A stretch of 14,425 nucleotides of DNA, from positions 1-14,425 of the forward strand of contig CAJZJY010000007.1 of the NCBI GenBank assembly GCA_916050055.1, given 5' to 3'. Shown piece by piece: positions 1 through 6,903 of this stretch (position 1 is the first letter of the stretch; the number at the start of each line of letters is the position of its first letter). The stretch comes from an uncultured Streptococcus sp. (GTDB lineage: Bacteria; Bacillota; Bacilli; Lactobacillales; Aerococcaceae). Both the position numbers and the translations under genes were made by a program. Below the pieces are notes generated by a model. That model searched no databases. It was not told where the DNA came from and saw nothing but the letters and a program-made list of their open reading frames with translations.

Positions 1-58
1 GGCGGACTGTAAATCCGCTCCTTCGGGTTCGGCAGTTCGAATCTGCCCCCCTCCACCA
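1..58 (+). tRNA. tRNA-Tyr (GUA), 5' end cut off by the window
   Basis: The 3' part of a class II tRNA is present. The anticodon loop CTGTAAA gives anticodon GTA, the long variable arm reads GCTCCTTCGGGTTC, and a T arm with TTCGAAT follows. The sequence ends in a discriminator A and an encoded CCA at 56-58. The long variable arm together with GTA identifies tRNA-Tyr. The acceptor 5' strand and D arm lie before position 1. Confidence 0.93.
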
Positions 59-59
59 T

Positions 60-131
60 TGGGGTATAGCCAAGCGGTAAGGCAACGGACTTTGACTCCG
101 TCATTCGTTGGTTCGAATCCAGCTACCCCAG
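60..131 (+). tRNA. tRNA-Gln (UUG)
   Basis: A complete cloverleaf is visible. The acceptor strand TGGGGTA (60-66) pairs with TACCCCA (124-130) and the discriminator is G131. The anticodon loop CTTTGAC gives TTG, and the T loop reads TTCGAAT. The 72-nt length is normal for tRNA-Gln. Unlike the tRNA-Tyr one base upstream, CCA is not encoded (132-134 is TCC), so CCA must be added after transcription. The 1-nt spacing suggests both come from one processed transcript. Confidence 0.95.
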
Positions 132-137
132 TCCTAC

Positions 138-162
138 AGGCACCGATTCCGGTGCCTTTTTT
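138..162 (+). terminator. Rho-independent terminator of the tRNA cluster
   Basis: The stem AGGCACCG (138-145) pairs perfectly with CGGTGCCT (150-157) around the loop ATTC, and is followed by T157-T162. It closes the tRNA transcript before the PTS operon promoter. Confidence 0.92.
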
Positions 163-173
163 GTTGCCCAAAT

Positions 174-206
174 CTAAAATTTCCTAACAATAGGAAAAGA
201 TTTTAG
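174..206. promoter_or_regulatory. Inverted repeat overlapping the -35 region (putative operator)
   Basis: CTAAAATTTCCTA (174-186) pairs with TAGGAAA (191-197) and then TTTTAG (201-206), with a 3-nt AGA bulge and loop ACAA. The core TTTCCTA/TAGGAAA is perfect. The repeat ends two bases before the -10 box and contains the poor -35, so it acts as DNA rather than in the transcript. PRD regulators of the LicR type bind inverted repeats at this position as activators. Inference: this is the site of the regulator encoded just downstream. No second copy was seen in the window. Confidence 0.55.
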
Positions 207-213
207 GTATAAT
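185..213 (+). promoter_or_regulatory. Sigma-A-type promoter of the PTS operon
   Basis: A perfect -10 TATAAT (208-213) is preceded, at 17 bp, by a weak -35 TAACAA (185-190) that sits at the centre of the inverted repeat. A consensus -10 with a poor -35 fits activator-dependent transcription. No convincing catabolite responsive element was found here. Confidence 0.65.
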
Positions 214-260
214 GGAACCAAAGAATCTGATATAGTCAAATTGAGGTGGAGGGATTTTTT

Positions 261-2153
261 ATGAAACAACGACACCAACAACTGTTGCACTTACTTGCAC
301 GCCAAGAATGGATTAAAGGACGCGAATTAGCTTCCTGCCTCGGCGTCAGCGCAAGAACAGTGCGTTCCGATATCGAACAAATCAATCGAGAAATGCCGCA
401 TATCATTCAAGCGGATCGCCAAAAAGGATATCACCTCGTAGCTTTCCAACAAAATCGATATGCTGATCCAGAAGGAATACTAAGAGCGCCACAAGATAGT
501 GCAGAGAGAAGCGCCAACTTGCTGAAGCAACTCTTGTTCAATGGGGAGGGCGTTTCTATCGAAGCTTTTTGCGAACAATGTTTTGTAAGCGCTAAAACGT
601 TTGATATAGACCGCATTCGTGTCCAACAACAACTGGAAGAATACGACGGTCTGGAACTCGTGACGAAGAATGGGGCGCTTGTATTAGAAGGGCCAGAAGC
701 CAGCAAGCGAAAATTGTATAGAGAACTACTGAAAAAAGAATTAAACGAAGACTTCTTGAATAGTTCAGAGCTCATGAATGTGTACCCTGAGTTGGATATG
801 GAGCAATTAGAGGCGATTATTTGGGCGAAATTAAAAGAATATCGCTATTCGATTCGCAAAACGCTCATGCCGTTTCTATTGTTACATTTAGGACTGGTGT
901 TGCAACGAGTAAGACTAGGACAAACGGTACAAGAGAGTGTTGTAGAAAAAGTTGATCTAGAAGTCGAAGCTACGATTGTTCGGTCGATTTTTAAAGAAAT
1001 TCTAGGCGATAAAGAGATTTCGGAAGGAGAAATTCTTTCCTATGCAAAACTCTTAAAGGCGTATCATAATTCAAATGCCTTTCAATCAGAAGTTCATTTC
1101 AAAGGAAAAACCATTCGATTAGAAGAACTAACGAACGCTATTGATGAGCGACTCTTTCAGTGGATGGGCATCTCGTTTGTGGATCAAAAGGAATTCAAGG
1201 TGCGATTCCAATTGCACTTACAAGGATTACTCGAACGAGTACAGATGAACTTAAGCCTACCTAATCATTATGTGCAAACCTTTAAACGACAATATCCGCT
1301 GGTGTTTGATACGGCAGTTTCCGTGAGTCAGTATTTGATGAGCGAGCTGCAATGCCAAATTACCGAAGAGGAAATTGGATTTTTGGCACTGCATATTGGT
1401 GCAGCATATATGCAAGGAGCGACAAACGCGAAACTACGCGCGGTCCTTATCGCGAATACGCAATATCCGTTGATTGCTGGAAGTGTGGAGCGATTGAAGG
1501 AGCAGTTCCAACATCGCTTGGATTTTGTAGCCGAAGAAGCGACGTTCACTACAGGTGTGACGGAGTTTTACGAGGCCGATTTACTCATCACCTTTGAGCA
1601 AATGGAACCATCCGTTGCGATTCCAGTCGTTCGATTAGGACTGTTTTTCAATACGCAAGATGAGATTCAGCTGATTCGAGTGATGAATACGTTAGAAACG
1701 CAGAAGATGAGTGAAACGATTCGCACGCAAATTGGACAGTTGATGGATGCAGATTTCTTCTATGCGGACGTGGAGGCTACTAGCCGAGAAGAAATCTTAA
1801 TGCAGATGGGTTCGCACTTAGAAGCAGCGGGTATTGTGAATGAAGACTTTCTACCATCGGTCATGAAACGCGAAAGTCTCTCTTCGACGGATTTCGATTA
1901 TTCGATTGCGATTCCGCATCCGTTGCATCCATCTAGCAAGCGTTCGATGATTTCCATCGCGGTATTAAGAGAGCCGATTCAGTGGAATCATTTCCCAGTG
2001 AAACTCGTAATTTTACTTGCATTGAAGGAAGAGGATATGGAATTTATGCAACTCTTCTTACGATGGCTCGGGAAGCAACTTGACTCCCCGGACAAAATGA
2101 TGTGTTTATTAGAAGCAAAAAATGTAGAGTCGTTTATTCAGGCGATTCGATAA
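261..2153 (+). CDS. LicR/BglG-type PRD transcriptional regulator with EIIB- and EIIA-like domains
   Basis: A 630-residue regulator, the usual size for LicR/ManR-type activators controlled by PTS phosphorylation. Domains in order: N-terminal HTH (about 5-60), second Mga-type HTH (about 85-150), PRD1 (about 185-280), PRD2 (about 295-390), EIIB-like (about 392-485) and fructose/mannitol-type EIIA (about 490-630). EIIA keeps its phosphorylatable His553 in IPHPLHP. PRD2 keeps His319 (QLHLQGLLERV) and His378 (LALHIGAAY). PRD1 has His209, but I see no His at the second expected site. The EIIB-like domain has Asn/Thr399-400 where a Cys would be expected, so it probably does not carry phosphate. ATG261 is preferred over an upstream in-frame GTG at 246 because GGAGGG (248-253) is spaced 7 nt before it. 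It is the first operon gene, 16 nt before EIIA. Likely role: switching on this PTS operon when substrate is transported. The ligand is unknown. Confidence 0.9.
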   Translation: MKQRHQQLLHLLARQEWIKGRELASCLGVSARTVRSDIEQINREMPHIIQADRQKGYHLVAFQQNRYADPEGILRAPQDSAERSANLLKQLLFNGEGVSIEAFCEQCFVSAKTFDIDRIRVQQQLEEYDGLELVTKNGALVLEGPEASKRKLYRELLKKELNEDFLNSSELMNVYPELDMEQLEAIIWAKLKEYRYSIRKTLMPFLLLHLGLVLQRVRLGQTVQESVVEKVDLEVEATIVRSIFKEILGDKEISEGEILSYAKLLKAYHNSNAFQSEVHFKGKTIRLEELTNAIDERLFQWMGISFVDQKEFKVRFQLHLQGLLERVQMNLSLPNHYVQTFKRQYPLVFDTAVSVSQYLMSELQCQITEEEIGFLALHIGAAYMQGATNAKLRAVLIANTQYPLIAGSVERLKEQFQHRLDFVAEEATFTTGVTEFYEADLLITFEQMEPSVAIPVVRLGLFFNTQDEIQLIRVMNTLETQKMSETIRTQIGQLMDADFFYADVEATSREEILMQMGSHLEAAGIVNEDFLPSVMKRESLSSTDFDYSIAIPHPLHPSSKRSMISIAVLREPIQWNHFPVKLVILLALKEEDMEFMQLFLRWLGKQLDSPDKMMCLLEAKNVESFIQAIR

Positions 2154-2169
2154 GGAAGGAGGAAATCGT

Positions 2170-2487
2170 ATGGAAGGCATTGAGCTAGTGTGTTTTAAGA
2201 TGATTAGCGCACTAGGTGCAGCAAAATCCAGTTTTATGGAGGCGGTGCAAGAAGCGCGTTTAGGACATTTTGAAGAGGCGCGCCGTTGTATTGAAGAAGG
2301 AGATAAATATCATGCAGAAGGTCATGAAGCACACTTCGGGTTATTACAACAAGAAACATCCGGTGAGCCGGTGCAATTATCTCTCTTACTGGTCCATGCT
2401 GAAGACCAGTTGATGAATGCGGAATTTCTTAAAATCACAGCAGAAGAAATTATCGCCCTTTATGAACGGATTGAAAGTATTAAATAG
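2170..2487 (+). CDS. PTS lactose/cellobiose-family EIIA component
   Basis: A 105-residue cytoplasmic phosphocarrier of the Lac family, normal length. It accepts phosphate from HPr and passes it to EIIB. The signature LLLVHAEDQLM carries the phosphorylated His76 and Asp79, the latter corresponding to the metal-binding Asp at the trimer centre. The family usually has His where this protein has Gln80. The N-terminal and middle segments are helical and amphipathic, as expected for a three-helix trimeric EIIA. The start ATG is preceded by AAGGAGG at good spacing. It lies 16 nt after the regulator and 21 nt before EIIB. Members serve cellobiose, chitobiose, lichenan or lactose systems, so the substrate cannot be read from this subunit. 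Confidence 0.95.
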   Translation: MEGIELVCFKMISALGAAKSSFMEAVQEARLGHFEEARRCIEEGDKYHAEGHEAHFGLLQQETSGEPVQLSLLLVHAEDQLMNAEFLKITAEEIIALYERIESIK

Positions 2488-2508
2488 AAATGGAAGGAGG
2501 AAATGAAA

Positions 2509-2835
2509 ATGAAAAGAATTTATCTATTTTGTAGTGCGGGGATGTCAACCAGTCTAGTGGCTAGCAGAATGCAAGACGTGGCAGATAAGCATAATTTGCC
2601 GCTAGAAATTAAAGCGTTTCCAGACCGCAATATCGATACGATTTACGAGCAATACCATCCAGACGTAATCTTGTTAGGACCTCAAGTGAAATTCAAATTC
2701 AATGCGGTTCATGCAAAATACGATCCGATGGGAGTTCCTGTCGATGTCATCAGTCTTGAAGACTACGGAAATGCAGATGGTGAACGTATCTTGAAACGTG
2801 CCATTCAATTATTAAAATCAAAAAAAGAACAATAG
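2509..2835 (+). CDS. PTS lactose/cellobiose-family EIIB component
   Basis: A 108-residue EIIB that transfers phosphate from EIIA to the sugar during transport. The N-terminal strand KRIYLF is followed by the phosphate-binding loop CSAGMSTSL with phospho-Cys8, the classic cellobiose/chitobiose EIIB signature. An in-frame ATG at 2503 lies only 2 nt from GGAGG (2496-2500). ATG2509 has 8-nt spacing and gives the family-typical start MKRI, so it is chosen. It follows EIIA and ends 12 nt before EIIC, so the three PTS subunits are separate polypeptides made in roughly equal amounts. Confidence 0.95.
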   Translation: MKRIYLFCSAGMSTSLVASRMQDVADKHNLPLEIKAFPDRNIDTIYEQYHPDVILLGPQVKFKFNAVHAKYDPMGVPVDVISLEDYGNADGERILKRAIQLLKSKKEQ

Positions 2836-2847
2836 GAGGTTAGTACA

Positions 2848-4200
2848 ATGTTTGCAGGTTTAGAAAACACGATGGGCCGCGTGGCAGAGCGTCTCAGCAC
2901 GAACAAGGTGCTGATTGCGATTCGTGACGGGTTCTTAGTCGGTACACCATTAATTATCGTAGCGTCCATTTTCCTAGTTATTGCCAACTTCCCAGTGCCA
3001 GGGTATAGCGATTTTATGGCGCAATTCTTCGGCAAGGGTTGGGAAAACTCGATGGATGCCGTGATTGATTCAACGTTTAGTATTTTAGCAGTTTTAGGGG
3101 CTGTAGGTATTGGGTATTCATATGCTAAACAATTAGAAAGTGATGCCATTGCAGGGGGAGTATTATCACTTGTCTGCTACCTTATCATGACTCCAAAAGT
3201 TCACCCAGCATTTGTGAACGAAGCTGGTAAGAAATTTACTGGTTTTGCCTTCTCAAACCTTGGTTCTGCAGGGGTGTTCTTAGCGATGATTACTGCGATT
3301 GTGTCAGTAAAAATCTTCGTAACGATTCAGAAAAAAGGATGGGTTATCAAACTTCCTGATGCAGTGCCACCAGCAGTTTACCATTCATTTGCAGCATTAA
3401 TTCCTAGTGCGTTTGCGATGTTCTTTGCATTTGCAATCTATCTCATCTTCTCATTAACAGAATTCCAATACGCACAAACATTTATCTATAAAGTATTACA
3501 AGCTCCATTGATGGGATTCGGTCAAAGCGTCTTCTTCGAACCATTGTATCAATTCCTATCAACACTCTTCTGGTTCTTCGGTATTAACGGGCCAGCTGTA
3601 ACAAATACAGTCTTCAACCCAATCCACTTAATTTTAACAAACGAAAACTTGGAAGCGTTTAAAGCTGGACAACCATTACCAAACATCTTCACTGGACCTT
3701 TCGGAGACTTCTTCGGTAACTTCGGTGGTGGAGGTAGTACATTATCTCTTGTATTCTTAATGGTCTTCCTTGCAAAATCAGAACGAATGAAGAAACTCGG
3801 TCGATTAGCTTTAATCCCTGGTATTTTCGGTATCAACGAAATGGTTACATTCGGTTTACCAGTAGTATTAAACCCAATTATCGTGATTCCATTCTTATTA
3901 ACACCACTTGTAAATATTACTTTAGCAACTCTTGCAACGATGTGGGGAATTATCCCTTATACAACAGGGGCATCACTCCCATGGACAACACCATTCTTCT
4001 TCTCAGGATGGTTATCAACAGGTAGTATCGTAGCCGGATTCTTCCAAATCTTCTTGATTATCTTAGGCTGCTTGATCTACTTCCCATTCTTCAAAGCATT
4101 GGATAAACAATACTTGAAAGAAGAAGAGGGCGCTAGCATGTTAACAGGTGATGAATTAGACGACGTTGACTTAAACGACTTATCATTTGATGACTTATAA
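2848..4200 (+). CDS. PTS lactose/cellobiose/chitobiose-family EIIC permease
   Basis: A 450-residue membrane channel of the CelB/LicC/ChbC family, normal length, with about ten hydrophobic segments. Family landmarks are a GINGPAVTN segment (about 245), a glycine-rich FGGGGSTLSL loop (about 290) and GIFGINEMVTFGLP (about 325), where these permeases contact the sugar. It works with the preceding EIIA and EIIB to import and phosphorylate its substrate. AGGAGG precedes the ATG. The last 26 residues form an acidic tail with about eleven Asp/Glu and no basic residue. Codon use shifts towards A/T-ending and C-ending Phe codons as in highly expressed membrane genes, so I do not read it as foreign. The substrate class is likely a beta-linked disaccharide or an aminosugar conjugate. 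A terminator-like hairpin follows 38 nt downstream. Confidence 0.95.
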   Translation: MFAGLENTMGRVAERLSTNKVLIAIRDGFLVGTPLIIVASIFLVIANFPVPGYSDFMAQFFGKGWENSMDAVIDSTFSILAVLGAVGIGYSYAKQLESDAIAGGVLSLVCYLIMTPKVHPAFVNEAGKKFTGFAFSNLGSAGVFLAMITAIVSVKIFVTIQKKGWVIKLPDAVPPAVYHSFAALIPSAFAMFFAFAIYLIFSLTEFQYAQTFIYKVLQAPLMGFGQSVFFEPLYQFLSTLFWFFGINGPAVTNTVFNPIHLILTNENLEAFKAGQPLPNIFTGPFGDFFGNFGGGGSTLSLVFLMVFLAKSERMKKLGRLALIPGIFGINEMVTFGLPVVLNPIIVIPFLLTPLVNITLATLATMWGIIPYTTGASLPWTTPFFFSGWLSTGSIVAGFFQIFLIILGCLIYFPFFKALDKQYLKEEEGASMLTGDELDDVDLNDLSFDDL

Positions 4201-4237
4201 AATGACAACTACGTAAGTCACAAGTGTCAAAACTTCG

Positions 4238-4268
4238 GGTGGCATGCGAAAACGGATGCCACCTTTTT
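4238..4268 (+). terminator. Intra-operon terminator or attenuator after EIIC
   Basis: The perfect 8-bp stem GGTGGCAT (4238-4245) / ATGCCACC (4256-4263) has a 10-nt loop and is followed by TTTTT (4264-4268). It lies between EIIC and the GrdB-like gene. I see no convincing new promoter after it, so it probably acts as a partial terminator or RNA stabiliser that lowers expression of the enzymes relative to the transporter. Confidence 0.75.
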
Positions 4269-4288
4269 ACATAGAAAGGGGTGAACAG

Positions 4289-4792
4289 ATGAGAACACTA
4301 TTATTATTCGACCAAGTTCAAGCTGGATTCGGCGGAAAGGAACGTGGCGATACAGAATTAGGCCTTGAAAAAGGTGGGGTTGGTTCTTATTTAATGTTCA
4401 AAGAAGACTTCGAAAAAGCAGGACTTACAGCGCTTGCGACGATTTATTGTGGACCGGATTATTTCCAAGCGCATAAAGAAGAAGTGATTCATAAAATCAA
4501 AAATCTGATTTTAAAAACAAAAGCAGAAGTGCTATTTGCAGGGCCATGTTTTAACTACGGAACCTATGCGCAAATGGCGGCAGAAATTGCGTTAGCCATT
4601 CAAGAGCAAACCGACTGCAAGCCTTATGTGATTTGTTCGAAAGAGAATGAAGACACCATCGCAGCCTATAAAGATAAAGTCGTCTTACTCGAAATGCCGA
4701 AAAAAGGCGGCGTGGGCTTACGCGAAGCATTAGGCGGAGCCGTAGCAATTATTAGCGGAACCAAAGACGAAAGTGAACAACGATTTCAGTAA
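4289..4792 (+). CDS. Stand-alone homolog of the N-terminal half of glycine reductase GrdB
   Basis: A 167-residue cytoplasmic protein. Its sequence pattern follows the N-terminal region of GrdB, the selenoprotein B subunit of glycine/sarcosine/betaine reductase: a GFGGKE motif near 13-18, YCGPDYF at 53-59 (GrdB has GDNYF), AGPCFNYGTYA at 84-94 (GrdB has AGPAFNAGRYG) and a GVGLREALGG segment at 140-150. The C-terminal half with the selenocysteine centre is absent, and the gene ends in a normal TAA. ATG4289 is used because AAAGGGGTG precedes it by 5-6 nt; an upstream in-frame start at 4244 lies inside the terminator hairpin. It is the first gene after that hairpin and sits 15 nt before the Ntn hydrolase. 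The GrdB resemblance is from memory of the family. The function is unknown, and binding of an amino-acid-derived ligand is only a guess. Confidence 0.75.
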   Translation: MRTLLLFDQVQAGFGGKERGDTELGLEKGGVGSYLMFKEDFEKAGLTALATIYCGPDYFQAHKEEVIHKIKNLILKTKAEVLFAGPCFNYGTYAQMAAEIALAIQEQTDCKPYVICSKENEDTIAAYKDKVVLLEMPKKGGVGLREALGGAVAIISGTKDESEQRFQ

Positions 4793-4807
4793 AAGAGGTG
4801 ACAGAGA

Positions 4808-5770
4808 ATGTGGGGTATGATTGCGACATGGAGAATGGCGCTCGAAGGAATCCAGAAGGTGACCCCGAATTTAGAAGCGGGCGGAACGGCAGGAGATGCT
4901 ATTGAAGGCGCGATTAAAGAAGTAGAGGACTTCCCTTACTTTAAATCTGTTGGATATGGTGGACTTCCAAATGAAGAGATGGAAGTGGAGTTAGATGCCG
5001 CTTATTTAGATGGATCGACGTTTGATTTCGGTGCGGTCTGCGCGTTGAAACAGTTCGCCAACCCAATCTCGGTGGCGCGTGCCTTGAGCGCGTATAAAGT
5101 GAATAATGTGCTGGTCGGAGAAGGAGCAGCAGCTTTTGCGAAGGCTCATCATTTCGAAGAAAAAGACATGCTGACGGACCGTGCGAAGATTCATTTCCAT
5201 AATCGATTGAAAGATATTGAACGCGAACAACTCACGCCGTATGCTGGACATGATACGGTCGGTATGGTGGGATTAGACGCATCTGGAGATATGGTCGCAG
5301 GGACCTCAACGAGCGGACTCTTTATGAAAAAACCGGGGCGTGTAGGAGATTCTCCTTTTATCGGATCTGGATTATATGTCGACAGCACGATTGGTGGCGC
5401 GACGGCAACGGGTCTAGGGGAGGACTTGATGAAAGGTGTGATTTCGTATGAAATCGTCCGTCTAATGAAAGAAGGCCTCTCTCCGCAAAAGGCGTGTGAA
5501 AAAGCCGTGAGCGACCTTGCAGAACGATTGAAGAGAACGCGTGGCGAAGCAGGAGATATTTCTGTAGTGGCCATGAATGCCAAAGGAGACTTTGGGGCAG
5601 CTTCCAATATCGAGAACTTCTCATTTGTTGTTGCCACAAGTACACTAGCACCAACGGTATTCCGTGTTCATCCACAAAGTGATGGTACAATGCGACATGA
5701 ATTAGCGACAAAAGAATGGCTTGAAGCGTATTTAGAAGAACGCATGAAGCCATTGGAGGTCAAAGAATGA
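4808..5770 (+). CDS. Glycosylasparaginase-type Ntn hydrolase (N4-(beta-N-acetylglucosaminyl)-L-asparaginase family)
   Basis: A 320-residue member of the isoaspartyl peptidase/L-asparaginase superfamily, close in motifs to aspartylglucosaminidase. The proenzyme should cut itself before Thr150 in GHD-T150-VGMV, exposing the Thr nucleophile. Other family motifs are TSTSG (166-170, usually TSTNG), GRVGDSPF (177-184) with SGLYVD, and ATGLGED (200-206, usually ATGDGD), which line the active site. No signal peptide is visible, so it is cytoplasmic, unlike lysosomal and some secreted relatives. Known members split the GlcNAc-Asn amide or related beta-aspartyl amides. AGAGGTG sits 7 nt before ATG4808. 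The stop overlaps the next start (ATGA at 5767). In a PTS operon its likely substrate is the imported phosphorylated glycosyl-amino acid. Plain asparaginase or isoaspartyl peptidase activity remains possible. Confidence 0.88.
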   Translation: MWGMIATWRMALEGIQKVTPNLEAGGTAGDAIEGAIKEVEDFPYFKSVGYGGLPNEEMEVELDAAYLDGSTFDFGAVCALKQFANPISVARALSAYKVNNVLVGEGAAAFAKAHHFEEKDMLTDRAKIHFHNRLKDIEREQLTPYAGHDTVGMVGLDASGDMVAGTSTSGLFMKKPGRVGDSPFIGSGLYVDSTIGGATATGLGEDLMKGVISYEIVRLMKEGLSPQKACEKAVSDLAERLKRTRGEAGDISVVAMNAKGDFGAASNIENFSFVVATSTLAPTVFRVHPQSDGTMRHELATKEWLEAYLEERMKPLEVKE

Positions 5771-6903
5771 ATCAAGAAGAATGGATTGCAGAGTTGAAAG
5801 GCATTCAACCCGCACTCTTTGAAGGGCTGCGACGAATGGTCGCCATTCCAAGTATTCGAGGCGAAGCAGAAGATGGTGCTCCATTTGGCAAGGGACCTAG
5901 ACAGGCGCTCGATGAAGTACTTGCGATTGCCAGTGAACTGGGATTTCAAACAAAGAATATCGATAATAAGATCGGATACGCACAGTACGGAGAAGACCGA
6001 CCAGATGGCGCGTACTATGGCATCTTTGGTCACGTGGATGTGATGCCACTTGGAGAAGGATGGATTTCTCCAGCGTTAGAGCTTACCGTTCGTGACGGAA
6101 GACTCTACGGGCGCGGTACATTGGATAACAAAGGGCCTATTCTATCGAACCTTTATGCGTTATATGTGTTGAAGGAAAAGGGTATGACCTTTGATAGACC
6201 GGTGCGGATTGTCTTTGGGACGAATGAGGAGACAGGATTTGGATGCGTGAAGCACTATTTAACGAAAGAAATTCCTCCGACATTCGGGTGGACGCCAGAC
6301 TGTAAATGGCCAGTCGTCTACGGCGAACGCGGTCGTCTCAGAGTACGATTGTCTTTATCTTCGGATAAAGTATCCGGATTGTATACATTTGCCAACGAAA
6401 AACTGCTCCATACAAACCATCGCGGGGAAGAATTGGGCATCGCCTATGAAGATAGTGACTTCGGGATGATGCAACTGAGAGGAGAAACGCTTGGAGTGGA
6501 AGACGGTCGCCATTATGTCGAATGGACGATGTGCTATCCAGCGAGTTGCACAAAAGACGAGTTGGTTGAACACATCCATGCGCATGTGCCAGAAGGTGGC
6601 GTGCTAGACGTGATTTCGCATTGGGATCCAGTGCTTTATGACAAGGATTCCGCCTATGTGCAGGCTCTGCAACAGGTGTATACGGATATCACGAAAAGCG
6701 ATAGTGTTCCAGTGACCACAACGGGTGGAACCTATGCCAAAATCATTCCAAATATCATTGCGTATGGCCCAAGTTTCCCAGGGCAAAGAGATATTGCGCA
6801 TTTGCCAAATGAATGGATTGGCATTAAAGACTTAGAAACAGATACGATTATTTATGGATTAGCGCTACTCGCATTGTCGCGCATGAAAGAGGGGACGGTA
6901 TGA
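5767..6903 (+). CDS. M20-family (PepV/Sapep-like) dipeptidase with a shortened lid
   Basis: A 378-residue cytoplasmic metallopeptidase. Expected dizinc ligands and catalytic residues are all visible: His89 (GHVDV), Asp91, bridging Asp120 (GRGTLDNKGP), general base Glu154 with ligand Glu155 (TNEETG), Asp178 (WTPDCKWP) and His345 (IAHLPNE). The spacing from the first His to the Asp at 178 matches PepV of lactobacilli almost exactly. The distance to the last His is roughly 85-95 residues shorter, so the lid/dimerisation domain is trimmed. PepV is usually about 470 residues. The family cleaves dipeptides or N-acyl amino acids; the small lid may admit a different substrate. Its start overlaps the Ntn hydrolase stop by 4 nt, with GGAGG upstream, and its stop overlaps the next start in the same way. 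A role in releasing amino acids from the imported conjugate is inferred. Confidence 0.9.
   Translation: MNQEEWIAELKGIQPALFEGLRRMVAIPSIRGEAEDGAPFGKGPRQALDEVLAIASELGFQTKNIDNKIGYAQYGEDRPDGAYYGIFGHVDVMPLGEGWISPALELTVRDGRLYGRGTLDNKGPILSNLYALYVLKEKGMTFDRPVRIVFGTNEETGFGCVKHYLTKEIPPTFGWTPDCKWPVVYGERGRLRVRLSLSSDKVSGLYTFANEKLLHTNHRGEELGIAYEDSDFGMMQLRGETLGVEDGRHYVEWTMCYPASCTKDELVEHIHAHVPEGGVLDVISHWDPVLYDKDSAYVQALQQVYTDITKSDSVPVTTTGGTYAKIIPNIIAYGPSFPGQRDIAHLPNEWIGIKDLETDTIIYGLALLALSRMKEGTV

Noticed and set aside
163-245. Catabolite responsive element (CcpA site) upstream of the operon
   Set aside because: No TGNAANCGNTNNCA-like match was found by eye; the only palindrome is the TTTCCTA/TAGGAAA repeat.
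246-260. Upstream in-frame GTG start for the PRD regulator
   Set aside because: It lies within the ribosome binding site GGTGGAGGG; ATG261 has proper spacing and a normal family start.
4244-4288. Upstream in-frame start for the GrdB-like gene
   Set aside because: It begins inside the terminator hairpin and the added residues do not fit the family, while ATG4289 has its own ribosome binding site.
4289-4792. Selenocysteine (UGA) read-through in the GrdB-like gene
   Set aside because: The gene ends in TAA, and the selenocysteine half of GrdB is absent downstream, where the Ntn hydrolase begins.
5191-5753. Long open frames on the minus strand opposite the Ntn hydrolase
   Set aside because: They are shadows of a gene with clear motifs and lack starts with ribosome binding sites or domain patterns.
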